From Methanocella_A sp963769045 (lineage in GTDB: Archaea; Halobacteriota; Methanocellia; Methanocellales; Methanocellaceae), in the NCBI GenBank assembly GCA_963769045.1, contig CAVYKK010000024.1:62001-126000 (forward strand): 64,000 nucleotides of DNA. Reading direction: 5' to 3'. How positions within the stretch are numbered: position 1 is the first letter of the stretch; every line of letters begins with the position of its first letter. Below are positions 8,220 through 16,727 of this stretch, piece after piece. The notes beneath the pieces were generated by a model that worked only from the letters and a program-made list of their open reading frames with translations, was not told the origin of the DNA and made no database searches. The translations under genes and the position numbers were made by a program.

Positions 8220-9257
8220 TTATTCGATGACACCGGTAGCCTTAGCCACGTTGACGGCAGCCTCTTTTGTGATGCCCGTATCGCCCAGAATCGTGTAGCG
8301 TTCCGGCCGGATCTTGTGGGCTTCGGTCAGCGCCTGGATGATGTATTTGTCCTCGATGCCCAGTCCCTTTGCGTCTACCGGCGCGCCGATCGTCAGCAGC
8401 GCGTTGCGGATGTTCTGCCAGTCGCCGCCGTGCAGGTACATCATCATGATAGTGCCGACGCCGCACTGTTCTCCGTGTAGAGCGGGCTTCGGCGCAATAC
8501 GGTCGAGCACGTGCGAGAACTTGTGCTCGCTGCCGCTCGCCGGTGCAGACGAGCCTGCGATGCTCATGGCGACGGACGAGGAGACCAGTGCTTTGACTAC
8601 CTGTCCGACCGATTCCTCCAGCCCTGGCCTGATCTGGGGTGCCGAGTCCATGATAATCTGTGCGGTCATGATAGACAGGGCCGCCGCGTACTCGGAAATA
8701 TAGACGTTCCTGAGCCGGGAGGCGAGCCGCCAGTCCAGCACTGCCGTGTAGTTCGAGATCACGTCGCCGCATCCTGCGGCCAGCAGCCTGTACGGCGACC
8801 GGGCGATGATGTCAGTGTCGGCGATCACGCACAGCGGGGCCTCGGCCTGTATCGAGACGGTCTCGCCGTCGTGCTTTATCGAAGCACGGGAAGAGGCGAT
8901 GCCGTCGTGCGACGCAGCCGTCGGCACGCTGACGAAGAACATGTCCTGCTGTGTCGAGGCGAGCTTGGCGATGTCGATGGCCTTGCCGCCGCCGATCCCG
9001 AGCATGAAGTCGGCCTTCGTCTCCTTCGCCATCGCTTTAGCCTTCTCGACGTTGGCCATGGTGGCCTCGTCGACGACCAGGAAGTCCACGTCGTAGCCGC
9101 CGGCCCGGAGGCTGTCGGCCGCGGCTCGCCCGGCGATGTGCTTCGTCGTCTTTCCGGTGACGATGAGCGCACGTCCCTTGAGGCGCATGCTGCGGCACAG
9201 GTCGCCCACGCTGCGGATGGCGCCGGGTCCGGCGATCACGTTGCGTGGCAGTTGCAT
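8220..9257 (-). CDS. egsA: sn-glycerol-1-phosphate dehydrogenase
   Basis: A 345-residue cytosolic NAD(P)-dependent enzyme that reduces dihydroxyacetone phosphate to sn-glycerol 1-phosphate, the archaeal phospholipid backbone. Seen in the sequence: a start of QLPRNVIAGPGAI, the glycine-rich dinucleotide site GIGGGKAIDIAK, the conserved PTAASHDGIASSRAS, CGDVISNYTAV for metal binding, GSEHKFSHVLD with metal-ligand His, and LHGEQCGVGTIMM with a second His. I chose the ATG at 9257; homologues often have about ten more N-terminal residues, and the upstream frame stays open to 9368, but no usable start codon occurs between the two and the longer form would overlap the divergent DUF63 gene. The first visible promoter-like element on this side serves the divergent gene. 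Confidence 0.92.
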   Translation of the reverse strand: MQLPRNVIAGPGAIRSVGDLCRSMRLKGRALIVTGKTTKHIAGRAAADSLRAGGYDVDFLVVDEATMANVEKAKAMAKETKADFMLGIGGGKAIDIAKLASTQQDMFFVSVPTAASHDGIASSRASIKHDGETVSIQAEAPLCVIADTDIIARSPYRLLAAGCGDVISNYTAVLDWRLASRLRNVYISEYAAALSIMTAQIIMDSAPQIRPGLEESVGQVVKALVSSSVAMSIAGSSAPASGSEHKFSHVLDRIAPKPALHGEQCGVGTIMMMYLHGGDWQNIRNALLTIGAPVDAKGLGIEDKYIIQALTEAHKIRPERYTILGDTGITKEAAVNVAKATGVIE

Positions 9258-9323
9258 CCATTTCTCGCTGTGCTTGGATACGTTTATATCAGAATTGCTC
9301 GTTATAACACCCCAGGTGAGAAC

Positions 9324-10164
9324 ATGGACTTCGACATCGGCCAGTTCATCGACAAATACTACATCCATCCGATCGTGTACTCGGCGAAGGCTACAACCCC
9401 GTCAACACGGTCACCTATGCTATTATCCTTGGTATTAGCCTCTTTGCTCATATTAAAGTTAATGGATATTCTCAAAATCAGGCTCGATGAACGCTTTGTC
9501 ATCTCCACGGCACCCTACATCCTCCTGGGCGCGTCGCTCCGCGTCATCCAGGACGTGGGCCTGCCTCCAGCCGCCGTTCAGCTACTTGTTCATCACTCCG
9601 CTGGTCTATGTCCTGGCGTTCGTCATCACGGCCACCGTGCTCCTCACCTGCCTGGGATTAGCGCACAGGGACATAAAGGACTACTCGAAGCCCTATTTCT
9701 GGACGGGCATCGCGGGTATCATTGTCGTGCTGGCCCTGCTGTCCACGAAGCACTTCAGCAGCGCGTGGTGGGCGCCCGTCGCGATCGTGCTGCTGGCCTC
9801 CGCGTTTACGGGCGGCATCTACCTGCTCGCCCGGCAGTTCAAATGGGATTTCCTGACGAACAAGCTCAATGTGGCCATCCTCGGGGCGCACATGTTCGAT
9901 GCCTCCTCGACGTTCACGGCCATCGATCTGGTCGGAGGCTTCGCGGAAAAGCACGTGGTGCCGGTCTTCTTCATCAACTTTGCCGGCTCGGCCGCGGTCA
10001 TGTACGTGCTGAAGCTGGCGGTCTTCATCCCGGTGATCTTTATCATCGAGAAGTATTTCAAGGATGACCCGCAGCTTTATTATGCGGTCAAGTTCGTGCT
10101 GCTGGTGCTCGGTTTCGGGCCGGGCATACGGAACACGCTCGAGCTGACTTTCGTACAGACATGA
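9324..10164 (+). pseudogene. DUF63 integral membrane protein, three frame breaks
   Basis: The ATG at 9324 lies behind a TTTATAT box at about 9282. The product, pieced together over three frames, is a multi-helix archaeal DUF63 protein of unknown function: FDIGQFIDKYYIHPIVYS, then after a shift near 9383 GYNPVNTVTYAIILGISLF, after another near 9446 DERFVISTAPYILLGASLR, and after a third near 9560 PPFSYLFITPLVYVLAF, continuing intact with LNVAILGAHMFDASSTFTA to the TGA at 10164. All segments are well conserved, so the breaks are recent or technical. The stop overlaps the start of the SpoIIM-like gene by ATGA, indicating one operon. Confidence 0.82.
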
Positions 10165-10766
10165 TCCAGGGCTTCATTCCGGGGCCGCGGGATTTCGCGG
10201 CCTATGTATACAAGATCAGGTACTTCGTCTATGCCATAGCACTGCTCATGCTGCTATCCTTTTTGATCGGGGCCGTCTTCGCGGCGACGATGCCTGACGA
10301 GACGGAGAAGATCGTCAGCCTCGTGGCCAGCCAGATGGCCGACATCGACTCGGAATCGTCGTTCAGCCTGATGATCAACCTGTTCGTGCATAACAGCATC
10401 ATCTGCCTGGTCATGGTCCTGCTGGGCCTCGCCATAGGGCTGATACCGCTCTTGATCGCCTTCGACAACGGGCTCATGATCGGCCTGGTCGGCGGCGCGG
10501 CAGCCGGCAAGGCCGGGCTGCTGTTCACGGTGGCAGCGATCTTGCCGCATGGCATCTTCGAGCTGCCGATGATGGCGCTCTCTGCGGCCATCGGGCTGCG
10601 ACTGGGCTACTGCGTGCTGATGACCCTGTTCAGGCAGCCGGCCGACGTGCGACGGGAGCTGACGGATGGCATCGCGATCTTCGCCGTATGGGTGCTGCCG
10701 CTGCTGCTGGTCGCCGCGTTCGTCGAGAGCTACATCACTATGGAGATAGTATATTTCCTGACATAA
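10161..10766 (+). CDS. SpoIIM-superfamily (DUF95) membrane protein
   Basis: 201 residues, starting at the ATG at 10161 that overlaps the preceding stop. It has the fold pattern of stage II sporulation protein M relatives: a first helix after a basic N-terminus (YFVYAIALLMLLSFLIGAVFA), a long extracytoplasmic loop, then the signature FVHNSIICLVMVLLGLAIGL followed by a short loop, GLVGGAAAGKAGLL, and the ILPHGIFELPMM motif typical of the superfamily, and a last helix. SpoIIM relatives are membrane proteins of unclear general role in archaea; bacterial ones act in membrane-associated peptidoglycan remodelling, which cannot be the role here. Co-transcribed with DUF63 and followed by a paralogue. 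Confidence 0.85.
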   Translation: MIQGFIPGPRDFAAYVYKIRYFVYAIALLMLLSFLIGAVFAATMPDETEKIVSLVASQMADIDSESSFSLMINLFVHNSIICLVMVLLGLAIGLIPLLIAFDNGLMIGLVGGAAAGKAGLLFTVAAILPHGIFELPMMALSAAIGLRLGYCVLMTLFRQPADVRRELTDGIAIFAVWVLPLLLVAAFVESYITMEIVYFLT

Positions 10767-11006
10767 TCAGCCAGCTGGTTTTTCGCGAAGCTCCTGACAC
10801 TTGCCTGATAATATAAGGGTCTTAAATGATACCTTAATTACCGTATTTCTTTCAGGACTTATCTTTGTGTCTTGATTCCCTTTGTGCCTTTGTGGTCACC
10901 GTAATAAGCGGCACATCACTATAAATATAATAGACAATTTATTCTATTTTTGTGGTAATTATTTTATCGGCCGGCCCTGTGCGTCGGCTTCCAGGTTGGG
11001 GATGCT

Positions 11007-11619
11007 ATGGCGTTCAATAAAAAGATTCCAGGGGCGAGGGATTTCCTCGACTATACCTACAAGTTGCGTTGGTACATACTGACGGTAGTGGCAGTGTTTG
11101 CCATTTTCATGGCGTTAGGCTACATGGTCGCAGTAATGTCGCCATCGTTCACTGACCAGACGATCACGGGCTTCAAGGAGGAGGTCGGCCCGCTCAAGCA
11201 GACCTCGGCCATCCAGCTCATGTTCGGCATCTTCGAGAATAACGTGATCAAATGCTTCCTGGTCGTCGTCCTGGGCCTCGCCCTCGGCATCGCCCCGCTG
11301 CTCTTCATGATGGCCAACGGGGTCGTCATCGGCATCGTGGTCGGCGCCACGCTGGCGAAGGCCGGGCTCCTGTACGTCATGGTCGGCATCCTGCCGCACG
11401 GCATCATCGAGATGCCCATGGTCTTCCTCTGGCCGCGATAGGGCTCAAGCTGGGCTTCGACGTGTTACGGGCGCATGTACTCAAGAAGGTCCACCTGTGG
11501 AGGGACATCCGGGAAGGGCTGCTGATCTCATCTTCTGGGTGGCGCCGCTGCTGTTCGTGGCCGCGTTCATGGAGACCTTCGTCACGGGGACACTGCTCTA
11601 CATGCTGTTCGCTCATTAG
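11007..11619 (+). pseudogene. Second SpoIIM-like membrane protein, two frameshifts
   Basis: A paralogue of the gene ending at 10766, starting at the ATG at 11007: FNKKIPGARDFLDYTYKLR parallels FIPGPRDFAAYVYKIR in its neighbour, and FENNVIKCFLVVVLGLALG and ILPHGIIEMPMVF repeat the family motifs. The frame breaks near 11430 (a C missing after TTCCTCT) and again near 11523. With both corrected, it continues AAIGLKLGFDVLRAHVLKK, LIFWVAPLLFVAAFMETF, and ends at the TAG at 11617-11619, a normal length of about 203 residues. Both breaks are single-base changes with conserved sequence on each side. It has its own 240-bp upstream gap, so it may be transcribed separately from the first copy. Confidence 0.82.
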
Positions 11620-11989
11620 TCGATGCCAAAAAAGGGATTCGCGGGCGCAGGGGCGCTGCGCGCGATTACACGAGCGATATACGATGTTTACGGCTTGCTG
11701 ACACCGGGCTGTCCTGACTTTCTCGCCACGAGCGACGCCAGGACCAGGATGATAGGCACGAGGCATGCCGCTATTTCGACGACCGGATCACCTCGTGGAC
11801 GAGGGACCGCACGACAGCTACGGCTACGATCATCAGCACGAGCGCTCCGATAAGAATGGCTGATTGGCAATCCCACCATGAATCATAACTCCGAATTGAT
11901 GGTCTGCTGGCAGGGGATCATGGTTATTCCTGTCATCGCCACTGTGCCTGGCAGTTGCCGGAGGCAGCCGCACCTACTATCAACGAAGA
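11620..11989. other. Gap with possible broken small membrane protein
   Basis: No complete gene is supported. On the minus strand, about 11760-11870 encodes a hydrophobic helix (SAILIGALVLMIVAVAVV) ending in a TAG, and an overlapping frame at about 11690-11790 encodes another (CLVPIILVLASLVARKSG). Together they resemble a two-helix protein split by a frameshift, but there is no clear start codon. This is a weak call. Confidence 0.25.
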
Positions 11990-12411
11990 CTAATGACGTT
12001 CGGTGATATACAGCACCCGGTCCAGCATGTCCATGACCCTGTCATCGACGGACGTCAGCCGTAAGCGAATTGCTTCCAGTTCCCTGCGCAATTCCTTTAG
12101 CCCCTCTGATGCCCGGTCCCTGTCGCCGAAGAGAGCCTGTCCGCCTTCGAACGCAGCTCTGAAAAGTCTTTTTCCAGCCGGTCGATCTCCGCTTTCCAGC
12201 CGTCCGTCCTGGCCGATGCGACTGATATGTCCCGTCTTGCGTCTCCGATCACTGCCCTGTAGACTTCGTCGTCGCCGGAATATAGCTGGTCCTGTCTCGC
12301 GGCCAGTTGCCGGTCTGTCGCCGCTATGTTGCCTTCGAGCTTCTCTGCGGCCTCGATCTTCCGGCTAATATCGTCAGGCAGCCGCTCTTCCTCAACGTAC
12401 GTCGAAACCAT
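11990..12411 (-). pseudogene. Coiled-coil protein, single frameshift
   Basis: The ATG at 12411 opens a highly charged, helical protein (VEEERLPDDISRKIEAAEKL, then DGWKAEIDRLEKDFSELRS) with heptad-like spacing of hydrophobics, so a coiled coil is likely. The frame fails near 12140. Shifting by one base continues the same style of sequence: GDRDRASEGLKELRRELE, AIRLRLTSVDDRVMDMLDRV and a TAG stop at 11990-11992, giving about 140 residues. No family or function is recognised. It is transcribed divergently from nadA with 174 bp between starts. Confidence 0.65.
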
Positions 12412-12585
12412 GCCTAACTCCCCATGACAATGGCGCGGGCAAAGAAAAATAGGTTACAGGCGATTCGAGCGGCAAGGCCGGGTGCGAGCCTGCCACCAGG
12501 GGAGATGCTGGCGGTCGGACACTGTCACGGATAAGTTTAATTATTTGCAGGTACAAGGTTCTGCAACATCCCGAAAGAGACCGCT

Positions 12586-13494
12586 ATGAGCCTTGCTGAC
12601 GAGATTCTGAAGCTCAAGAAAGAGAGGAACGCCGTGATACTGGCCCACAACTACCAGCGCGGCGAAGTGCAGGACATCGCCGACTACACGGGCGACTCGC
12701 TGGGACTCAGCCAGAAGGCAGTCGAGGCCGATGCGAAGGTCATCGTCTTCTGTGGCGTGGACTTCATGGCCGAGTCAGCCGCGGTGCTGAACCCGGACAA
12801 GACCGTTCTGTTGCCAAAGCCGGAGGCGAAATGCCCCATGTCAGAGATGATTACCGCGGGCGCTCTTCGTGCCTTTAAAAGAGATCACCCTGATGCGGCT
12901 ACAGTCTGCTATGTCAACTCATCCGCTGCGGTGAAGGCGGAGAGCGACATCTGCTGCACCTCTTCCAATTCGATCAAGGTCGTCAACTCGCTGGAGCAGG
13001 ACGAGATAATCTTCGTGCCGGACTACAACCTGGCGATGTACACGCAGCGGTTCACTTCCAAAAAGATCTACCCGTGGAACGGCTTCTGCCCGACGCACCA
13101 TCAGATCACGGCGGGCGATATCCTGATCTCGAAGATGGACCATCCCGGTGCCGAAGTGCTGGTGCACCCGGAGTGCCGGCAGGAGGTCATCGACCTGGCG
13201 GACGGCGTCTACTCGACGGACGGCATGCTGAAGTACGCAAAGAAGACGGACAAAGACCTGATCATCGGCACAGAGGTCGGCATCATCCACCGGCTCAAGA
13301 AGGAAAACCCGGGCAGGAACTATTACCCGGTATCCAACTACGTCGTCTGTCCGAACATGAAGATGAACACGCTGGAGACGATAAGGGACAGCCTTCGGGA
13401 TATGCGCACGCCGATCAGCGTGCCGGAAGATATTCGTATTAAAGCGAAAAATGCATTGGATAAGATGCTTGCAGTGGGCAGAGGAGAGAAATAA
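12586..13494 (+). CDS. nadA: Quinolinate synthase A
   Basis: 302 residues, full length for the archaeal form. NadA condenses iminoaspartate with dihydroxyacetone phosphate to quinolinate in NAD synthesis and carries one [4Fe-4S] cluster. Visible: AHNYQRGEVQDIADYTGDSL at residues 20-39 (substrate-binding His21 and Tyr23), and the three cluster cysteines at Cys83 (AKCPM), the GFCPTHHQI cysteine near 168 and VVCPNMKMNTL near 254; VHPECRQEV and GTEVGIIHRL are also family blocks. The ATG at 12586 is about 45 bp downstream of a TTTAATTA TATA-like box. Its partner enzyme NadB or an aspartate dehydrogenase is not adjacent; instead hypD begins one base after its stop, so the two are co-transcribed. 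Confidence 0.96.
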   Translation: MSLADEILKLKKERNAVILAHNYQRGEVQDIADYTGDSLGLSQKAVEADAKVIVFCGVDFMAESAAVLNPDKTVLLPKPEAKCPMSEMITAGALRAFKRDHPDAATVCYVNSSAAVKAESDICCTSSNSIKVVNSLEQDEIIFVPDYNLAMYTQRFTSKKIYPWNGFCPTHHQITAGDILISKMDHPGAEVLVHPECRQEVIDLADGVYSTDGMLKYAKKTDKDLIIGTEVGIIHRLKKENPGRNYYPVSNYVVCPNMKMNTLETIRDSLRDMRTPISVPEDIRIKAKNALDKMLAVGRGEK

Positions 13495-13495
13495 T

Positions 13496-14596
13496 ATGGC
13501 GCAGGACCAGGAACAGCTAACGGCGCAAAACCAGGAACAACTGGCTAAGGGCCTGGCTGAAAAGATAGAGAAGCTTGCCGCAGGGCGGGAGATCAAGATC
13601 ATGCACGTGTGCGGCACGCACGAGTACACGATCACCAAGAGCGGCATCAGGTCGCTATTACCGCCGAACGTCAAGGTAGTCATGGGCCCCGGCTGTCCGG
13701 TCTGCGTTACCCCGCAGAGCGAGATCGACGCGATCGTCGAGCTCGCCGAGCAAGGCAAGATCATCTGCACCTACGGCGATTTGCTGCGCGTGCCGGGCAC
13801 GAAGTCGAGCCTGTATGACTCTGTCGGCGACATCCGCATCGTCCAGAGCATTGCGCAGGCAGTGGACATAGCCCGCCAGAACCCCTCGAAGGAGGTCGTG
13901 TTCATGGCCGTCGGCTTCGAGACCACCGCGCCTACGACGGCGGCTATACTGCTTGCCAGCCCGCCCGATAACTTCTCCGTCCTGGTCTCTCACCGGCTGG
14001 TGCCTCCCGCCATGAAATGGCTCATGGAGCAGGGGGAGGCCAGCCTGTCCGGCTTCCTGCTGCCGGGCCACGTCTGCACCATCGCCGGCACGAAGGAGTA
14101 CGAGGCATTCAAGGTGCCGCAGGTCATCGCCGGGTTCGAGCCGCTGGAAGTCATGTACGGGCTGTACCTGCTGGTCAAGCAGGTCGTGGAAGGACGCGCC
14201 GAAGTGGAGAACGCCTACCCGCGGGCCGTGAAGCCCGAAGGCAACGTGAAGGCCCTGCACATGATGAGCGAGGTGTTCGATGTCTGCGACATCGTCTGGC
14301 GGGGCTTCCCGTCCATACCGGGCTCCGGGCTGAAGCTGAAGCCGCAGTACGAGAAATTTGATGCGCTCAAGAAGTTCGGCGTCGAGCTGGTCGACCGGAA
14401 AGTGACAACGGGATGCCTTTGCAACCAGCTGCTGCGCGGCATCAAGGAGCCGACGGACTGCAGGCTGTTCGGCAAGGCATGCACGCCGCTGAAGCCGGTG
14501 GGCGCCTGCATGGTGTCCTCCGAAGGCGCCTGCCGCATCTGGTACACGTATGGCAGGGCGCACAGGATAGCGGGCAATGCCGTCATAAAGAAATAA
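13496..14596 (+). CDS. hypD: Hydrogenase maturation protein HypD
   Basis: 366 residues from the ATG at 13496, preceded by GAGGAGAG at 13481; upstream in-frame codons lie inside nadA. HypD carries a [4Fe-4S] cluster and, with HypC, assembles the Fe(CN)2CO unit of NiFe hydrogenases, which methanogens need for H2 use. Key motifs: MHVCGTHEYTI, MGPGCPVCVTP (thiol redox pair), GDLLRVPGTKSSL, AVGFETTAPTTA, GFLLPGHVCTI, and the C-terminal cysteine cluster GCLCNQLLRG, DCRLFGKACTP and GACMVSSEGAC that binds the cluster. Other hyp genes are not in the window. A T-rich run just past the stop (14607-14620) probably ends the nadA-hypD transcript. Confidence 0.97.
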   Translation: MAQDQEQLTAQNQEQLAKGLAEKIEKLAAGREIKIMHVCGTHEYTITKSGIRSLLPPNVKVVMGPGCPVCVTPQSEIDAIVELAEQGKIICTYGDLLRVPGTKSSLYDSVGDIRIVQSIAQAVDIARQNPSKEVVFMAVGFETTAPTTAAILLASPPDNFSVLVSHRLVPPAMKWLMEQGEASLSGFLLPGHVCTIAGTKEYEAFKVPQVIAGFEPLEVMYGLYLLVKQVVEGRAEVENAYPRAVKPEGNVKALHMMSEVFDVCDIVWRGFPSIPGSGLKLKPQYEKFDALKKFGVELVDRKVTTGCLCNQLLRGIKEPTDCRLFGKACTPLKPVGACMVSSEGACRIWYTYGRAHRIAGNAVIKK

Positions 14597-14723
14597 AGGC
14601 GCTATTTTTTCCTTTTTTGATAAGAGTGTTTAGCCCTGGCTCCGGCCGATGGCAACTGCACGGCAATGATAGCATGCAGATTGACACTATGCTTTATGTC
14701 AGATATCAAATTAAATAATCGAA

Positions 14724-14759
14724 GAAAAAAGAAATGATCGGCAGCCTGAAGGGCTGCCG
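14724..14759 (-). terminator. Hairpin plus T-run terminator
   Basis: An 8-bp perfect stem, cggcagcc at 14739-14746 and ggctgccg at 14752-14759 with a five-base loop, is followed on the minus strand by a T-rich run (bases 14724-14730). It lies 20 bp past the stop of the gene ending at 14779. Confidence 0.7.
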
Positions 14760-14778
14760 CATGCCGGTAGGGTTGCAC

Positions 14779-15753
14779 TCACGTGGTCTGGGTCTTGACT
14801 TCCTGCACGAAGCCCGGCCAGTTGGTTACCATGTCATAGAGGCATACGATCGTATCGCCGCGCGCTTCGATGATCAGGTAGTTGTCAGTGAACCTGGGCT
14901 CGAACGAATCCAGGCCGAACTGCAATGCCGCTTGCTTGTACGTGGTCTGGAAATTCTTCTGCTGCGTCTCGTTCACCGCACCGCCAAGGTGCACGACGAT
15001 CGTATAGTTGCTCGACATTTCGTTGACTGGTGCAATTCCCGCGTAGTACCGGTCGCCGAACCCGATCGAGCTGGACGAGCCCACTACTGCGAACTGAGCC
15101 TTGTCCGGGGTCGCATTAGTACGGGCAGCCTGCTCCAGCACGTCTGAATAATCAGCGTAAGCGCTCTGGCTCACGGATCCTGCGTCCATGAAGTAATCGA
15201 CGGTTGCCACGGCCTCCTTGCGCCCGATGACAACCGGGTCAGTCTTGGGGCTGAATGCGTATACGTCGGTGATCATGCGAATCGGATAGCCGCTGACTGT
15301 AGCCTCGGTAAAGGTGGCGTTATCGTAATTGGGCCCGAAGTCAGAGAGCAACACCCACTGCTGGCTCTCGTCGAAGTAGCCAAATGTAGGGAACGGGTAC
15401 AGTGCAAACGCGTCCTTGCGTGGCGCAGCGCCGAAGAGCGTTGCGTTGGCTATGTTGGAATAGAAATTGCTCTTCACCCATTCGCTGACCATGCTGCTCG
15501 AGTTGAGGTCCGCGTACCTGAGGTACTGGGCGTTCTGCGGGATATTCTTGAGAGCATCGACTATAGAGTTGAACTTGCCTTTGCCAGTATCGGTAGAGTC
15601 GCTATTGTTCGGGCCTCCGCTGAAAAACACTTGAAATACAGCCCCGATCATGATGAATATGAGTAACAGCGCCAGCCCGATTTGCAGCCAGCGCTTTGAC
15701 TTTTCCTCTTTGATCTCCTTCGCCGTCTTCTTTACGGCCGCTTTTTTCGCCAT
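14779..15753 (-). CDS. Membrane-anchored extracellular protein of unknown function
   Basis: 324 residues from the ATG at 15753 behind a GAGG site. A Lys-rich cytoplasmic N-terminus (AKKAAVKKTAKEIKEEKSKR) leads into one membrane helix (WLQIGLALLLIFIMIGAVFQVFF) and a large outside domain with several N-glycosylation-type Asn-x-Ser/Thr sites, no cysteine pairs except one near the end, and repeated aromatic/Asp motifs (YFDESQQWVLLSDFGPNYDN). No family is recognised; similar single-pass proteins occur in methanogens. It is convergent with hypD and separated from it by a terminator. Confidence 0.7.
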   Translation of the reverse strand: MAKKAAVKKTAKEIKEEKSKRWLQIGLALLLIFIMIGAVFQVFFSGGPNNSDSTDTGKGKFNSIVDALKNIPQNAQYLRYADLNSSSMVSEWVKSNFYSNIANATLFGAAPRKDAFALYPFPTFGYFDESQQWVLLSDFGPNYDNATFTEATVSGYPIRMITDVYAFSPKTDPVVIGRKEAVATVDYFMDAGSVSQSAYADYSDVLEQAARTNATPDKAQFAVVGSSSSIGFGDRYYAGIAPVNEMSSNYTIVVHLGGAVNETQQKNFQTTYKQAALQFGLDSFEPRFTDNYLIIEARGDTIVCLYDMVTNWPGFVQEVKTQTT

Positions 15754-15969
15754 GAAAATGCCTCGGTTGTAATGCAAAATACAATAACGGTCTATTACTT
15801 ATAAATTACTGTGTTACCGCGAGCCGCAACCGCTAACTTTCGATGACTGGAGACTGGCGGTAAAGCATGGCTATAGTCGCATGTCGTACATGCAAACGCG
15901 CGCGCGATGGTGGCCGGGCCTGGTGTCATGACTGATAATAGTAATTGGTAACAATTGCTGTTTATGCAG

Positions 15970-16092
15970 GTGTACAGGGGGACTTTTTTGGAAAAAGTCC
16001 CCCCTTGCACCCCTTCAAAAACGATCCTAAAAACGGTGCCTTCGGCACATGAGCTGGTGTCGAGACCCATGGGGCTTTTTCAAAAGCCCCCG
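15970..16092. repeat. Cluster of perfect hairpins downstream of tRNA-Ala
   Basis: Two perfect stems are present: gggggacttttt (15977-15988) with aaaaagtccccc (15992-16003), and ggggctttt (16071-16079) with aaaagcccc (16082-16090); a small gtgcc-ttc-ggcac hairpin sits between them. They follow the 3' end of the minus-strand tRNA and may act as terminators, or be a short mobile palindrome. Confidence 0.75.
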
Positions 16093-16112
16093 GGAGCCCC
16101 TCAAAACTTTTA

Positions 16113-16184
16113 TGGACCCTGCGGGAATTGAACCCGCGGCATCTACGTTGCGAACGTAGCACTCTACCCCTGAGTTAAGAGCCC
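16113..16184 (-). tRNA. tRNA-Ala: tRNA-Ala, anticodon CGC
   Basis: The minus strand folds into a full cloverleaf: acceptor GGGCTCT pairing with AGGGTCC and including the G3-U70 wobble that identifies alanine tRNAs, D-arm ACTC-AGGGGTA-GAGT, anticodon arm CTACG-TTCGCAA-CGTAG giving anticodon CGC (reads GCG), variable loop ATGCC, and T-arm GCGGG-TTCAATT-CCCGC. The discriminator is A and CCA is not encoded. No intron is present. Confidence 0.97.
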
Positions 16185-16267
16185 GATTTGCAAATACAGA
16201 TAACACTCGAACTATATAAAATATTCGTGGGAACGTACCGCCGCCAGGGGCGGAATAGACAGGATCT

Positions 16268-16534
16268 TCAGACCCTGTCCATCATCTCTACGGTGACGCT
16301 CTCGACGCCCGGGACCTTTGCGAAGGCCTGCTCGACGGCTTCGGTGCCGCCCTCGGCATCGCTGACCGTGAGCGCGAACAGCAGCGCCTTCAGGCCGAAC
16401 GCGATCGGCTTGACCTGGACGCCCTGCAGCTTAGCGCTCTTCGGCATTACAGCCTTGAGGCTATCCTCGAGCTTCTTCATGTCACGGTCTGTGCTGTCGG
16501 GCATGACCCGTAGAACAGCCATTACATCTCCCAT
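16268..16534 (-). CDS. ef1b: Translation elongation factor aEF-1beta
   Basis: 88 residues, the usual archaeal length. It is the guanine nucleotide exchange factor of aEF-1alpha. The start MGDVMAVLRVMPDS, the middle VKPIAFGLKALLFALTVSD and the end VPGVESVTVEMMDRV match the alpha-beta sandwich of the family. It starts four bases after the TGA of the zinc-ribbon gene upstream, so both come from one message, a gene pair commonly seen in euryarchaea. Confidence 0.95.
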   Translation of the reverse strand: MGDVMAVLRVMPDSTDRDMKKLEDSLKAVMPKSAKLQGVQVKPIAFGLKALLFALTVSDAEGGTEAVEQAFAKVPGVESVTVEMMDRV

Positions 16535-16538
16535 GGGA

Positions 16539-16712
16539 TCACGGCCCCTGGAACCCGCACTTGGGACACACGTACTGGTTGGACTGCTGCCTGCACTTGC
16601 CGCACCTGCCCAGATCAGTACCGCACATTGGACACTTGAACTTGATTGCGCCTTCGCCGGTTAACCGGACGTTGCACGAGACGCAGTGTTCGACTTGCTT
16701 CTCTTCTACCAT
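16539..16712 (-). CDS. Four-knuckle zinc-ribbon RNA-binding-type protein (57 aa)
   Basis: From the ATG at 16710-16712 to the TGA at 16539-16541. The 57 residues contain four Cys pairs: CVSC at 10-13, CPMC at 27-30, CGKC at 37-40 and CPKC at 49-52, so two zinc ribbons (HVO_2753-like small zinc-finger family, which precedes aEF-1beta in many archaea). An AGGAG ribosome site lies 8 bases before the start. It probably binds RNA or ribosome-associated partners; function is inferred from the fold and the neighbour. Confidence 0.9.
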   Translation of the reverse strand: MVEEKQVEHCVSCNVRLTGEGAIKFKCPMCGTDLGRCGKCRQQSNQYVCPKCGFQGP

Positions 16713-16727
16713 GTTAATTACTCCTTA

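Noticed and set aside
8511..10067. Plus-strand open frame of 518 codons
   Set aside because: Its first half is antisense to egsA; only the part from 9324 belongs to a gene (DUF63), and that gene itself changes frame.
11623..11853. Plus-strand open frame of 76 codons after the second SpoIIM gene
   Set aside because: No ribosome site or domain; the opposite strand shows better, though still weak, membrane-protein character.
13658..14563. Minus-strand open frame of 301 codons opposite hypD
   Set aside because: Antisense shadow of a fully conserved gene, His/Arg/Leu-biased composition.
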